Shown one piece after another: positions 34,666 to 43,770 of a DNA stretch of 64,000 nt (its first letter is position 1; each line of letters begins with the position of its first letter). The notes under the pieces are model-generated. The model searched no databases, was not told the DNA's origin, and saw only the letters and a list, made by a program, of their open reading frames with translations. The position numbers and the translations under genes are program-made. The stretch lies in contig JAHBSI010000003.1 in NCBI GenBank assembly GCA_019639195.1, forward strand, positions 186,001-250,000. The letters are read 5' to 3'. This DNA comes from Acidobacteriota bacterium. Its GTDB lineage: Bacteria; Acidobacteriota; Blastocatellia; Pyrinomonadales; Pyrinomonadaceae.

Positions 34666-36450
34666 ATGCGTTTTTCCTTAATTGTAAGCACGATCCTATT
34701 GTTTGCGGCGGCGGCTCTCGGGCAGGCGTCGTCGGGCTTTGACCTCAGCAATTACGGCGTTTCGGTCGAACCCGACAAACGCGTAATGGTCGTGCTCGCC
34801 GCTTTGAATTCCGCTCAAACGCCGGATACCGCGGGCGAGCGGCACCGAGCGATCGATGTGCAGCTTTCGCCGGCGGGGACGAAATTCCGTGAACGGCTCG
34901 AAGCTGACCTGGCCCAGATGCCTGCTGACCTGCGTGCTCGCCTGACGCAGTTTGTTGCGACCTACAAGAAGAACCATCCGAAAGAGACGCCCCAGACGAT
35001 GCTTACGGCGTTCATATCGATGTCGTACGCGCTGACGCCGGCTCCGGAATTCGGCGATCCGATCGTGACGTCCGACCTGCCGGGAGCATTGCTCGATGTT
35101 CTGGATTTTGCACCGCTCGTGCGTGATTTTTATCGTCGTTCGGGGGTCGCGGCCAATCTCGATGAGTACCTAAAGCTCTACAAGGCCGAGGCCGCAAAGG
35201 AGCTGCAGCCTTCGACACGCGACCTTGTCACCGACACGCTCGATTATTTGCACACGAAGCCGAAGCTGACCGTCATTGAGAAGATCAAGACCGAGACGAC
35301 GACCGCAAAAGGCAAACCAACAGGGCTTCAAAAGATATCGACACGCGAACATGAGCGGCGCTTCGTGGTCGTTCCCGAAATGCTCGCTCCGCAGCAGGAC
35401 CTGAACTTTATCAACGTCCGCGACAGCTATTACCTGGTCGTCAGCCCCGACAAGACCTTGACCGATACGGACGCGAACCGAGCGTTCCTGCAGTTCGTGT
35501 TTGACCCGCTGCTCTTTGACCATTCAAAAGAGATCAATGACATCAAGGACGGCATCAAGACACTGCTCGACGAACAGCGAAAGGTGAATCCGGATATCTC
35601 GCCCGACGTATTCTTGACCGTTTCCAGGTCGATCGTCGCTGCTGCAGAGGCACGTGAACGCGAGTTTCAGAATGTAAATTTCGCGGTCAACGACGCTCGC
35701 AAAAAACTGCAGGATGCCTCGACGCCCGCCGACAAAGAGAAGATCACGGCCGAGCTCGAGAAATATCGCGGCGAGCAGGCAGACGAGACCGCTCGCCTCC
35801 TTTCCGACGCATACGAACGCGGCGCCGTGATGGCGTTCTATTTTAACGACCAGCTTAGGGGCACTGAAGACACGGGCTTTGATATTGCGGGTTCGATCAA
35901 GGAAATGCTTCTTGGGTTTGATGCTTCGAAGGAAAAGAGTCGGCTCGCAGACAACGCCGCTGCCCGAAAACGCGCCGAAGTGCTTCGTGCGACCCGCAAA
36001 ACGAACGTACAGGCGGTCGCCGCGGAAAATCCGATGATCGCGCGCCTTGTCGAGGTTCAAAAGGTCATCGCCGCAAAGGATTATCCAAAGGCCGAGGCCG
36101 ATCTGAAAGCAATGCTCGGCAACGAGCAGTTCGATGCACGCGTTTACTACAACCTCGGCCGTGTCGCCGGCCTGGAGGCCGCGGCTGCCACCGATCCGCA
36201 GGTTCGCGACGCAAAACTCAAAGAAGCAAAGGACCTTTACGTTCGCGTCCTCAACCAGAAGAATACCGCGGAGGACAAGGCTCTCATTTCGCTGACCTAC
36301 GTTGCACTCGGCCGCATCTACGAATTCTTTGCCGAGAACGGAACGGCCGGAAAACTCTACGATGTCGCGATCAAGATCGGCGATGTTGCGGGCGGCGATT
36401 TCAAGGAAGCTGTCGCCGGAAAGGCACGCGTCCTCAAGGCCGGACAGTGA
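34666..36450 (+). CDS. Exported protein of unknown function with C-terminal TPR-like helices
   Basis: The 594-residue protein has a signal peptide (MRFSLIVSTILLFAAAALGQ). A largely helical, charged body follows. The region from about 380 to 440 looks like coiled coil (DARKKLQDASTPADKEKITA). The last 130 residues (PKAEADLKAMLGNEQFDARV, GLEAAAATDPQVRDAKLKEA) read as tetratricopeptide-like helical pairs. I do not recognise the family. The ATG at 34666 is chosen because it begins the signal peptide; an in-frame upstream start at 34531 would run through the terminator. It overlaps the era start by one base (TGATG), so it is probably cotranscribed with era and prmA. Confidence 0.75.
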   Translation: MRFSLIVSTILLFAAAALGQASSGFDLSNYGVSVEPDKRVMVVLAALNSAQTPDTAGERHRAIDVQLSPAGTKFRERLEADLAQMPADLRARLTQFVATYKKNHPKETPQTMLTAFISMSYALTPAPEFGDPIVTSDLPGALLDVLDFAPLVRDFYRRSGVAANLDEYLKLYKAEAAKELQPSTRDLVTDTLDYLHTKPKLTVIEKIKTETTTAKGKPTGLQKISTREHERRFVVVPEMLAPQQDLNFINVRDSYYLVVSPDKTLTDTDANRAFLQFVFDPLLFDHSKEINDIKDGIKTLLDEQRKVNPDISPDVFLTVSRSIVAAAEAREREFQNVNFAVNDARKKLQDASTPADKEKITAELEKYRGEQADETARLLSDAYERGAVMAFYFNDQLRGTEDTGFDIAGSIKEMLLGFDASKEKSRLADNAAARKRAEVLRATRKTNVQAVAAENPMIARLVEVQKVIAAKDYPKAEADLKAMLGNEQFDARVYYNLGRVAGLEAAAATDPQVRDAKLKEAKDLYVRVLNQKNTAEDKALISLTYVALGRIYEFFAENGTAGKLYDVAIKIGDVAGGDFKEAVAGKARVLKAGQ

Positions 36451-37349
36451 TGAGTGAAGAATTTCGCAGCGGCTACGCCGCTCTCATCGGCCGCCCGAAC
36501 GCAGGGAAGTCCACGCTCCTCAATCGCCTCGTCGGCGAGAAGATCGCTGCCGTTTCCAACAAGCCTCAGACCACGCGCCACCGCATTAAAGGCGTTGTCA
36601 CGCTCCCCGAAGGCCAGATCGTTTTCATTGATACGCCCGGCGTTCACAAACCCGGCCATCTTCTGAATCGGAGGATGATGGCGGCCGTTCACGATGCGAT
36701 CCTTTCGGTCGATGTCGTTGTGCTGATGCGAGATGCGAGCGTCTCGACCGGCAACGGCGACCGCTTCGTCCTTGACCTCGTCAAACGCAGCGAGAAGCCG
36801 GCCGTCCTGATCCTGAACAAGATCGACAAAGTGCGTGAGAAAGGCGAACTTCTGCCGCTCATCGACATGTATCGAAAAGAGTATGATTTTGCGGAGATCG
36901 TGCCCGTGTCGGCGCTCAAGGGCGATGCGGTCGAGACGATGCTGCAATCTGTCGTAAAACATCTTCCTGTCGGCGAACCGATCTTTTCTGAAGAAGAACT
37001 CACCGACGAATCCGTCCGAACGATCGCGGCCGAGATGGTCCGTGAGAAGATCCTGCGTTCGACGGGCGAGGAAATTCCATACGTTACGGCGGTCGTGACC
37101 GAAGTTTTTGACGAGGAAACAAATCCGGAACTCGTGACGATCTATTGCGCGATCTACGTCGAGCGGGCATCGCAGAAAAAGATCATCATCGGAAAACAAG
37201 GAGCAAGGATCCGCGATATCGGTACGGCGGCTCGCCAGGATATCGAGAAACTTCTCGAAAAAAAGGTCTTTCTGAAGCTTTTTGTAAAGGTCGTCGAAGA
37301 TTGGCGCAATCGCGGCCGGGAGCTCGACGAGATCGGCGTCCGAGAATAG
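36450..37349 (+). CDS. era: GTPase Era
   Basis: The 299-residue protein matches Era in length. It has G1 GRPNAGKSTLLNRLVGEK, G2 KPQTTRHRIKGV, G3 DTPGVHKP, G4 NKID and G5 SALKG, followed by the KH domain (KIIIGKQGARIRDIGTAAR). Era binds the 3' end of 16S rRNA and helps assemble the 30S subunit. It overlaps the preceding gene by one base (TGATG) and ends three bases before prmA, so the three form an operon. Confidence 0.96.
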   Translation: MSEEFRSGYAALIGRPNAGKSTLLNRLVGEKIAAVSNKPQTTRHRIKGVVTLPEGQIVFIDTPGVHKPGHLLNRRMMAAVHDAILSVDVVVLMRDASVSTGNGDRFVLDLVKRSEKPAVLILNKIDKVREKGELLPLIDMYRKEYDFAEIVPVSALKGDAVETMLQSVVKHLPVGEPIFSEEELTDESVRTIAAEMVREKILRSTGEEIPYVTAVVTEVFDEETNPELVTIYCAIYVERASQKKIIIGKQGARIRDIGTAARQDIEKLLEKKVFLKLFVKVVEDWRNRGRELDEIGVRE

Positions 37350-37352
37350 CAG

Positions 37353-38219
37353 ATGGCACAAAGTTCATGGTTTGCGGCCGATATTACCGTTCCGTTTGAG
37401 GCTGTTGCCGCGGCGGAAGCGGTGTTTGACGTCGTCGAAGCCGACGGCATCGAAACCGATCTCCTGCGAAAAAAGGCCGGCGACCTTGTCACGGTCACAG
37501 GTATCTTTTCTGAGCGTCCGGACAAAGAACTGCTGACTGAAACGGCACACTCAACCTTTGCGATCTACGAACAGGCCGCGCCGAATGAGATCACGATCCG
37601 AGAGGTTTTTCCGGAAGATTGGCTTGCCGAATGGAAGCGTCATTGGAAGCCCACAGACATCGGCCGATTTGTTGTCGCTCCTCCGTGGATCGAGGTCGAA
37701 GATGACGAAAAGGTCGTCATCCGCATCGAGCCAAAGATGGCGTTCGGAACCGGAACACACGAGACCACTCGGCTTTGCCTGAAGGCGTTGAGCGATGAAG
37801 GCGTGGTGGGCACAGGGTTTCTCGATGTCGGCACGGGCACGGGGATTTTGTCGATCGCCGCCGCAAAGATAACGGACGAAAGCTGCCCGATATACGGATG
37901 CGACACAGATGTGGATTCGATCATTGCGGCACACGAGAACGCGGTGCAGAATGGCGTTGACGGCCGTGTTGAGTTTGAGGCGGGCGAGCTTACAAGCGAT
38001 GCTCCGAGGTATGGGACAGTTGTCGCGAATGTGACGCTCGACGTGATCCTGCCGATACTTGATCTTCTTATCGCAAAGGCGGAAGAAAAACTCATCCTCT
38101 CAGGCATCTTAAAGACACAGGAAGCCGAGATTCGCACGGCGCTCTCCGATCGCGGGTTTCCGACGGCGAAAATTCACACTGACGGCGAATGGATCGCCGT
38201 TGTCATCGATATTCACTGA
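37353..38219 (+). CDS. prmA: Ribosomal protein L11 methyltransferase
   Basis: The 288-residue protein has the PrmA features. They are an N-terminal substrate-recognition domain with EDWLAEWKRHWKP, the FGTGTHETTRLCL motif, and the SAM-binding GFLDVGTGTGILSIAAAK with VVANVTLDVILP. It trimethylates L11. It starts three bases after era and overlaps the convergent Ycf48-type gene by seven bases at the 3' ends. Confidence 0.94.
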   Translation: MAQSSWFAADITVPFEAVAAAEAVFDVVEADGIETDLLRKKAGDLVTVTGIFSERPDKELLTETAHSTFAIYEQAAPNEITIREVFPEDWLAEWKRHWKPTDIGRFVVAPPWIEVEDDEKVVIRIEPKMAFGTGTHETTRLCLKALSDEGVVGTGFLDVGTGTGILSIAAAKITDESCPIYGCDTDVDSIIAAHENAVQNGVDGRVEFEAGELTSDAPRYGTVVANVTLDVILPILDLLIAKAEEKLILSGILKTQEAEIRTALSDRGFPTAKIHTDGEWIAVVIDIH

Positions 38220-40240
38220 TCTTTCTTTGGCGGAAGTGCGGCCGGAATATCGCCGTCATCCGTGAGCGTGATAACGGGCTTTCGCGGCTTTGCGTCAAGG
38301 CGAGGACGCGTCCTCAGGGTCGGCGGCAATTTTGCAGGTGAATAGCTTCCGGCGGCCAGCGGTTCGACACGTTTCACGATCATACCGCCGCGGCCCGCTG
38401 CCCAAACATTCGTGCCGCCTCGATAGACTATCGCCTGGAGCAGTTTGCCGGTAAAACTTGCGGTTGCAGACCAATTTGCACCTGCGTTCTCCGTCATTAC
38501 AACCGTCCCGAGTTCGCCGACGGCCACTGCGTTCTTCTCGTTGAAATACGTGACCGCAAAAAGGCTGTTCGAGGTCGGAGATTCCTGATCCTTCCAGGTC
38601 TGTCCGCCGTCATCGGTTCGAAGGATTATGCCGTTCTCGCCAACCGCAAAGCCTGTCTTGTCGCCGTAGAAGCTTACCGAGTATAGGTTTTCGCGCACAT
38701 TCGTCTTTACCTTTTGCCACGAGAGTCCGCCGTCAACCGTCGTCACGATCACGCCGCGATCACCGACCGCGACACCGCGTTTTTCATCAAAGAACTTAAC
38801 GTCCTCGAGCCAGAGCCGCGTGCCCGATTCCTGCTGTTCCCAATACGCACCGGCTGAATCAGTGCGCAGGATAATTCCATTTTCGCCGACGGCAAAGCCC
38901 GTCCTCTCCGTAATGAAATAGATGCTCGTCAGATCCTGTTTGACGTGCGTCTCGCCCTTGCCCCAACTTGCTCCGCCGTTGATCGTGCGCAAGATCGTGC
39001 CGTCGTCACCCGCGGCCCATCCGCGTTGGCCGTCATAAAAAGCTACTGAATTCAGGTTCACCGAGGTTTCTGAATAGGCAGAGAGCCATGCCCGGCCTCC
39101 ATCATTTGTGAGCCAGATGCGGCCGTTTGACCCGACCGCGATACCAATATCATCCGTTTGAAATGCGATGTCGTTCACGTCCTCGCGGCCGCCTTCGCTC
39201 AAACGCTGCCAACTGTAGCCGCTGTCGTCCGTGCGAAGGATCAAACCGTTATCGCCGACTGCCCAGCCGGTAAATGTGTCGCCAAAATATGCATCAACGA
39301 TGCGCGGATTCGTGCGTACGGCGAATGGCACCCAGGTTATTCCGGCGTCGCCCGTGAGCCAGATCGTGCCGTTCGCGTCCGTTATCACGCCTTGGGGACT
39401 GTCGGGCGCAAAACTTGCGGCGAGAAGGTCCGCCTTTGTGAAAATATCGATGCGACCCCACGTTTTTCCAAAATTCGTGCTTCGCTCGACGCAGCCGCCA
39501 TAACCTGCCGCAAGAAATGTTCCGTTCTTTAAGAGCACCGTGCCGGAGACGATCGCGCCGTCGCAGTGTGCGGTCTGCGTCCAGGTCGCACCGCCGTCTT
39601 CCGTTATCAGTACGACACCGGCGGTCCCGGACGCGGCCGCTATGCGTTCATCAAGTACCGATACTTTCAAAAGGTGCGAGCTGACGCCGGACTTGAGAGC
39701 CGTCCAGGTCTCGCCGCCGTCGATCGTCTTGAGGAGCGAGCCGTTCGAGCCGCTGATATAGCCGGTTCGTGCGTCGGGAGCGAATGCGAGGCTATAGAAA
39801 TGTTCGCGGACGTCGGTTACGACGTTCTGCCATTTCTTGCCGCCGTCGGTTGAACGCAAGATCGTCCCGCGTGCACCGACCGCGACCGCATTCTCCTTGT
39901 CGAGAACAAAAACGGCCGAGAGTGCGACCTTTGCGGAGGTTTCAACCTTTTCCCAGCGAAATCCTCCGTCCGTCGTCCGCAAGATCGTGCCGTCGGAGCC
40001 GACAGCCAGGCCGCGAAGTTTATCTTTTGCAAAATGAATGCTGTAAAGCGGGTTGCCTTGCGGCAGCGGATTCTGCCAGAGCCAACCGCCGGAGACGGCT
40101 TGCGAAAATGCGTTCGACGCGAAGGCAAATAGGGCGAGACAGCCGAGAAGAAATGCGGCTCGCAAGATCGTCGTGAATTTAGAAGGCCTGGATGACTTCA
40201 GAAAATAAAAAAATCCTACTTCAAAGTTCGGCCGTGCCAA
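38213..40240 (-). CDS. Exported Ycf48-like beta-propeller protein, about 14 repeats
   Basis: The 675-residue protein has an N-terminal signal-like segment (ILRAAFLLGCLALFAFASNA). About 14 repeats of the form GxxGxIxxTxDGGxTW follow, such as GSDGTILRTTDGGFRW, GARGTILRSTDGGKKW, GENGIILRTDDGGQTW and GELGTVVMTENAGANW. A seven-bladed propeller is typical of Ycf48/HCF136, a photosystem II assembly factor, so this length suggests two propellers. Role here is unknown; there are no photosystem genes. The start is uncertain: 40240 is a TTG overlapping rnhA, and no good ATG precedes the signal peptide. A CTG about 13 codons in, behind AGTAGGAT, is an alternative. Confidence 0.75.
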   Translation of the reverse strand: MARPNFEVGFFYFLKSSRPSKFTTILRAAFLLGCLALFAFASNAFSQAVSGGWLWQNPLPQGNPLYSIHFAKDKLRGLAVGSDGTILRTTDGGFRWEKVETSAKVALSAVFVLDKENAVAVGARGTILRSTDGGKKWQNVVTDVREHFYSLAFAPDARTGYISGSNGSLLKTIDGGETWTALKSGVSSHLLKVSVLDERIAAASGTAGVVLITEDGGATWTQTAHCDGAIVSGTVLLKNGTFLAAGYGGCVERSTNFGKTWGRIDIFTKADLLAASFAPDSPQGVITDANGTIWLTGDAGITWVPFAVRTNPRIVDAYFGDTFTGWAVGDNGLILRTDDSGYSWQRLSEGGREDVNDIAFQTDDIGIAVGSNGRIWLTNDGGRAWLSAYSETSVNLNSVAFYDGQRGWAAGDDGTILRTINGGASWGKGETHVKQDLTSIYFITERTGFAVGENGIILRTDSAGAYWEQQESGTRLWLEDVKFFDEKRGVAVGDRGVIVTTVDGGLSWQKVKTNVRENLYSVSFYGDKTGFAVGENGIILRTDDGGQTWKDQESPTSNSLFAVTYFNEKNAVAVGELGTVVMTENAGANWSATASFTGKLLQAIVYRGGTNVWAAGRGGMIVKRVEPLAAGSYSPAKLPPTLRTRPRLDAKPRKPVITLTDDGDIPAALPPKKDQ

Positions 40241-40679
40241 GATCGGCTACGGCATCCGACAAAAGCTCGTGGTCAACATGCCCGAGCGAGGCGATCTTTC
40301 GTGCTGCCTTATCCGCGGCTTCCTGCACAGAATGGCCGCTGTGGCCCTTTATCCAATTCCACTCGACGGTGTGCCGTTCGGCGGCCTTGTCGAGCTGCGA
40401 CCACCAATCGTGATTCGTTTTTCGCCGAAAGCTGCCGGTCATCGTCTCAACAACATACCGCGAATCGCTAAAAAGACGGACGCGGCAGGGCTCTTTTAAT
40501 TCTCCGAGCCCGATTGTAGCGGCGGCGATCTCGGCCTGCTGATTTGTCGCCGCCCCGAGGAATTTACCGACGCCTTTCCACAGCCCCCGAAAACAGAGAA
40601 GAGCGACCGCAGCGGCACGCGGCTCAATTCTGCCGTTGCCGAGGCTTGAGCCGTCGCATACGATCGTAACTTCTTTCAT
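40221..40679 (-). CDS. rnhA: Ribonuclease HI
   Basis: The 152-residue protein has all four acidic catalytic residues: D9 (IVCDGSSLGNG), E50 (NQQAEIAAAT), D72 (LFSDSRYVVE) and D123 (QEAADKAAR). The flexible-loop His lies in KGHSGHSVQE, as in E. coli RNase HI. It cuts RNA in RNA-DNA hybrids. Its start overlaps the Rad50-like gene stop (ATGA), so the two are cotranslated, and its 3' end overlaps the start of the propeller gene by 20 bases. Confidence 0.94.
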   Translation of the reverse strand: MKEVTIVCDGSSLGNGRIEPRAAAVALLCFRGLWKGVGKFLGAATNQQAEIAAATIGLGELKEPCRVRLFSDSRYVVETMTGSFRRKTNHDWWSQLDKAAERHTVEWNWIKGHSGHSVQEAADKAARKIASLGHVDHELLSDAVADLGTAEL

Positions 40680-43345
40680 CCTAAATTCGTTCGGGCGCCA
40701 TCGCCGAGCACGATTACATTATCCACGTAATTGTCGAAAGTGTCGTCATGCGAGATGACAAAAAGCTGGTCAAAGTTCGTGATGCTGCGGATCTCGGCAG
40801 CGAGATTCTCGCGTCGGACCTCGTCCATATTTGTCGTCGGCTCGTCAAAGAACGCGATCCTGATCTCGGTCAATTGCTTGAGCAGTGCGAGCCGAACGGC
40901 CAACGCCGCCGACATCTGTTCGCCGCCGGAAAGGCTTACAAATGGCCGCTCGTACGAATCTTCTTCGACCGAGACAGAGTAATCATCATTCCATTTCAGC
41001 GACCGCTCGCCGTTGCCCGTGATCTCGCGAAAGAGCTGATTCGCCTCGACCGCAACGTGCCGGACATAATTGCGGGCGATCTGCGGTGCGGCCTCTTTTA
41101 AGGTGTCGCGGATGAATGCCGTAGTTTTGGAGACGGCCTCAAGACGTTCGCGTTCGGCAAGGCCGTGGTCGCGGGTCTTTCGAAGGTCAGCGAACCTGTC
41201 TATCTCAGCCGTTAGCTTTTCGAGGCGTTCGTTTGCGGTCGTGTATCTTGCCGTCTCGGCGGCGAGCGAACGATCGAGTGCGGCGACAAGAAGACGGCTA
41301 TCCTCGAACCGTTTCTGATCAAAGGCATCGAGAGCCGCTTTGTGTGCCGCGAGCAGTCGATCGGCTTCGCGGACAGCACTTTCAAAAAGTTCTGCGGCCG
41401 CATTATAAGCGATGCGTCGAGGTTCGAGTTCGGCGGCGGCAGCTTCATTCGCGAGGAATTTCAGATGCTCATCGGCGTTTTCGTCGCGTCTGGCAAGAGC
41501 GGCGGAAAGATCTGCATCAAGCTCCGCGAATGGCGTCAGCTGCAGCTCAAATTCGCTCTTACTGGCGTTAAGATTGCGGCTCTCGGCATCGAGTGCGGCA
41601 AGACGCGTCGTCAATTCATTCTTTTCGGCGGCTTGCTTTTCAAGTACGCGGAGACGGCCGCGAGGGTCGGCTAGGGCGGCGAGTTTTTCTTCAAACGACG
41701 CAAGCTCGTCGGCCAACGCGGTGTTCGACGCGGCCTGACCTTTTAGCGATGCCGAACGTGCGACAAGAGTTTTTCCTTCCGTTTCGATCTCTTCGTTCCG
41801 TCGTCTGAGCGATGCGACCTCGGCAGCGGCCTTTTGGCCCTCGCGTGCGATCGCAAGACGCTGATCGACGGCATTTCGTTCGGTGGTCAACTCTCCGATC
41901 TGCGACCGAAGCGAACTGAACTGGCTTGAGACGAAGGATTCGAGCGTCTCGCCGGGCCCAAGATTAAGGCATTTTTGCGAGAGGATCGGGCACAGGCCGT
42001 TCTTTATTTCCCGCTGAAAACGCTCATCGCGTTCAAGGCTTGCCTGCACGGCGGCGAGCGACGTGATGAGTTCGCCGGAGCGTTTTTCAAGCTCTGCGAG
42101 CTCGGCGGCAACTGCGGCCTTTTCTTCGTTCTGCTTTATCGCGGCAGTGTTTGCTGCGAACTGATCGCGGAGTTTTTGGAGCCGCTCTTCAAGCGAGGCG
42201 ATCTCAGCTTCGACGGCCTTTGCCGAGACGAGGCGTTCGCGAAGGTTGCGGATCGAGCCCTCGAACTTTTCCTGCTCGGCAGCTTTTGGTGCGAGCTCAC
42301 TTGCCTCGCGGGCTGCGGCCTCAGCACGTGTGAGAAGGTCCTGCACGGAGCGGAGCTCGGTCTCGACCGCGACGACCTTTGTAGCTGACGCGTTCAACTG
42401 TTTTTGAAGTTCGTCGCGTTCGCTGCGTGCCTTTTCAAGGCGTTTGATGTCGGTGATCGCCGCCTGATAACGCTCGCTCGCCGGGCGGGATGCGTCAATT
42501 GTCGCAACAGCGTTTTCTGAAATTTCAAAAAGTGACCTTGCATTGCTTGCCGCAAGTTCGGCTCGTTCTCGTTCTGCCTGCGCGTTGACCGTGGCCGCCT
42601 GCATCTCGGCGACCTGAGCGTGTTGTTTTTCTCCGACGGCAAGATCAGTTCTTGCGGCGTCGAGGTCCAGCTCGATGCGGCCGATCTTTTCTGCGAGAAC
42701 TCTTGTTTCGTTCGATAAGCTTTCGCGTTCCGCCACAACGCTTTCGGAACGGGCAAGTTCGCCTTCGATGCGGGCGACCTGTTCGCGCGTGTCCGAGATG
42801 CGATGTTCGACAAAGCGGCTTGTATCAAGGAGCCTGGCGGCGGCATCGCGGTATTCATCGACCTTCAAAAGCTTGTCAAAGATCGCTTTGCGTGTGGCGG
42901 TCGTCGAGAGAAATACGGCCGTGAAGGTCCCCTGTGGGACGCCGATCGCCTGCCGGAAGAGAGATTCGAGGTCGGTGCCGGGATCAAGGCCGAGATGCTG
43001 CCAGACGAACCGCTGAACCTCTTCTTTCTTGTTTGCGATGATGGCGCCGAGCCGCGGATCCTTTGCGAAATACGTCGAACCGGAATCGCGGAAGATCTCG
43101 TATTCACGTTCGTCGATCCCGCTCACAAAGGTTACGCGAACCGAGCCTTTTTTTTCGCCGCGACGAACGAATTGCTCCTTCGTATAGTCGAGCATATCGA
43201 ACATCGCCCAGGCGACGGCCTCGATGATCGTCGTTTTCCCGGCACCGTTGTCACCGCGAATGGCAGTGATGCCGGGAGCGAAATCAAACGTCGCTTTGCC
43301 GTAGGATTTGATGTTTTCGAGCTCAAGGCGAGAGATATACATCAT
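40676..43345 (-). CDS. Rad50/SbcC-like SMC-type ATPase
   Basis: The 889-residue protein begins with a Walker A motif (IRGDNGAGKTTIIEAVAWAM, about 29-48). It ends with the signature SLSGGEQMSAALAVRLALLK, Walker B IAFFDEPTTNMDE and the H-loop VISHDD. Long coiled coils fill residues about 180-430 and 470-720. The hinge (near 452) carries CPILSQKC, a CX6C pair instead of the CxxC zinc hook of Rad50/SbcC. Such ATPases tether DNA ends and work with the Mre11/SbcD nuclease, but no nuclease partner is encoded next to it. It overlaps rnhA by four bases. The start could be either of two adjacent ATGs (43345 or 43342); neither has a clear ribosome-binding site. Confidence 0.85.
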   Translation of the reverse strand: MMYISRLELENIKSYGKATFDFAPGITAIRGDNGAGKTTIIEAVAWAMFDMLDYTKEQFVRRGEKKGSVRVTFVSGIDEREYEIFRDSGSTYFAKDPRLGAIIANKKEEVQRFVWQHLGLDPGTDLESLFRQAIGVPQGTFTAVFLSTTATRKAIFDKLLKVDEYRDAAARLLDTSRFVEHRISDTREQVARIEGELARSESVVAERESLSNETRVLAEKIGRIELDLDAARTDLAVGEKQHAQVAEMQAATVNAQAERERAELAASNARSLFEISENAVATIDASRPASERYQAAITDIKRLEKARSERDELQKQLNASATKVVAVETELRSVQDLLTRAEAAAREASELAPKAAEQEKFEGSIRNLRERLVSAKAVEAEIASLEERLQKLRDQFAANTAAIKQNEEKAAVAAELAELEKRSGELITSLAAVQASLERDERFQREIKNGLCPILSQKCLNLGPGETLESFVSSQFSSLRSQIGELTTERNAVDQRLAIAREGQKAAAEVASLRRRNEEIETEGKTLVARSASLKGQAASNTALADELASFEEKLAALADPRGRLRVLEKQAAEKNELTTRLAALDAESRNLNASKSEFELQLTPFAELDADLSAALARRDENADEHLKFLANEAAAAELEPRRIAYNAAAELFESAVREADRLLAAHKAALDAFDQKRFEDSRLLVAALDRSLAAETARYTTANERLEKLTAEIDRFADLRKTRDHGLAERERLEAVSKTTAFIRDTLKEAAPQIARNYVRHVAVEANQLFREITGNGERSLKWNDDYSVSVEEDSYERPFVSLSGGEQMSAALAVRLALLKQLTEIRIAFFDEPTTNMDEVRRENLAAEIRSITNFDQLFVISHDDTFDNYVDNVIVLGDGARTNLG

Positions 43346-43473
43346 GAAATTGGCAATTCATCACAAAAACGAAACCCGACTGGTTCCGCGGTCGAAATGA
43401 GATCGCTTTTTCCTTCGGCACTATTCTATCGAATTTCGACTCCGGAGACGAAAAATCGCTACAATGTCCTTCT

Positions 43474-43770
43474 ATGAAGCTTGCACCCGGTGAAGCCGTC
43501 ATCGCAATTCTGCACACTCCGCGAGAAAAGATCTTCGGGATCCTTGATGAGATCGACCCGTCGGGCGTGAGTCTGCGGGGCGTTGACCTCAGCTATTTTG
43601 AGGACCTTTCGAGAGCGATCGCGGCCGGTGAAGAACACTTGAACCCGAGCGATTATTTTATTCCTATGTGGCGTGTCGAACGTGTCACCCGCGACGAAGC
43701 GTCCGCCGGGACGGCCTCGCTGCTTGAGCAATTCTTTGCTCGAACCGGAAGGGAATTTGCCGAACTCTAA
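43474..43770 (+). CDS. Small conserved-looking protein of unknown function (98 aa)
   Basis: The 98-residue protein (MKLAPGEAVIAILHTPREKI) has a beta-rich first half, with a strand pattern like a small barrel (IFGILDEIDPSGVSLRGVDL), and a helical C-terminus. It has no signal peptide or membrane segment. I do not recognise it. It lies divergent from the Rad50-like gene, with TACAAT at 43460-43465 as a possible -10, and its stop overlaps the convergent DUF4097 stop by three to four bases. Codon usage matches neighbouring genes. Confidence 0.65.
   Translation: MKLAPGEAVIAILHTPREKIFGILDEIDPSGVSLRGVDLSYFEDLSRAIAAGEEHLNPSDYFIPMWRVERVTRDEASAGTASLLEQFFARTGREFAEL

Noticed and set aside
36357..37361. 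A 334-codon frame antisense to era
   Set aside because: Shadow of era, which has all GTPase motifs.
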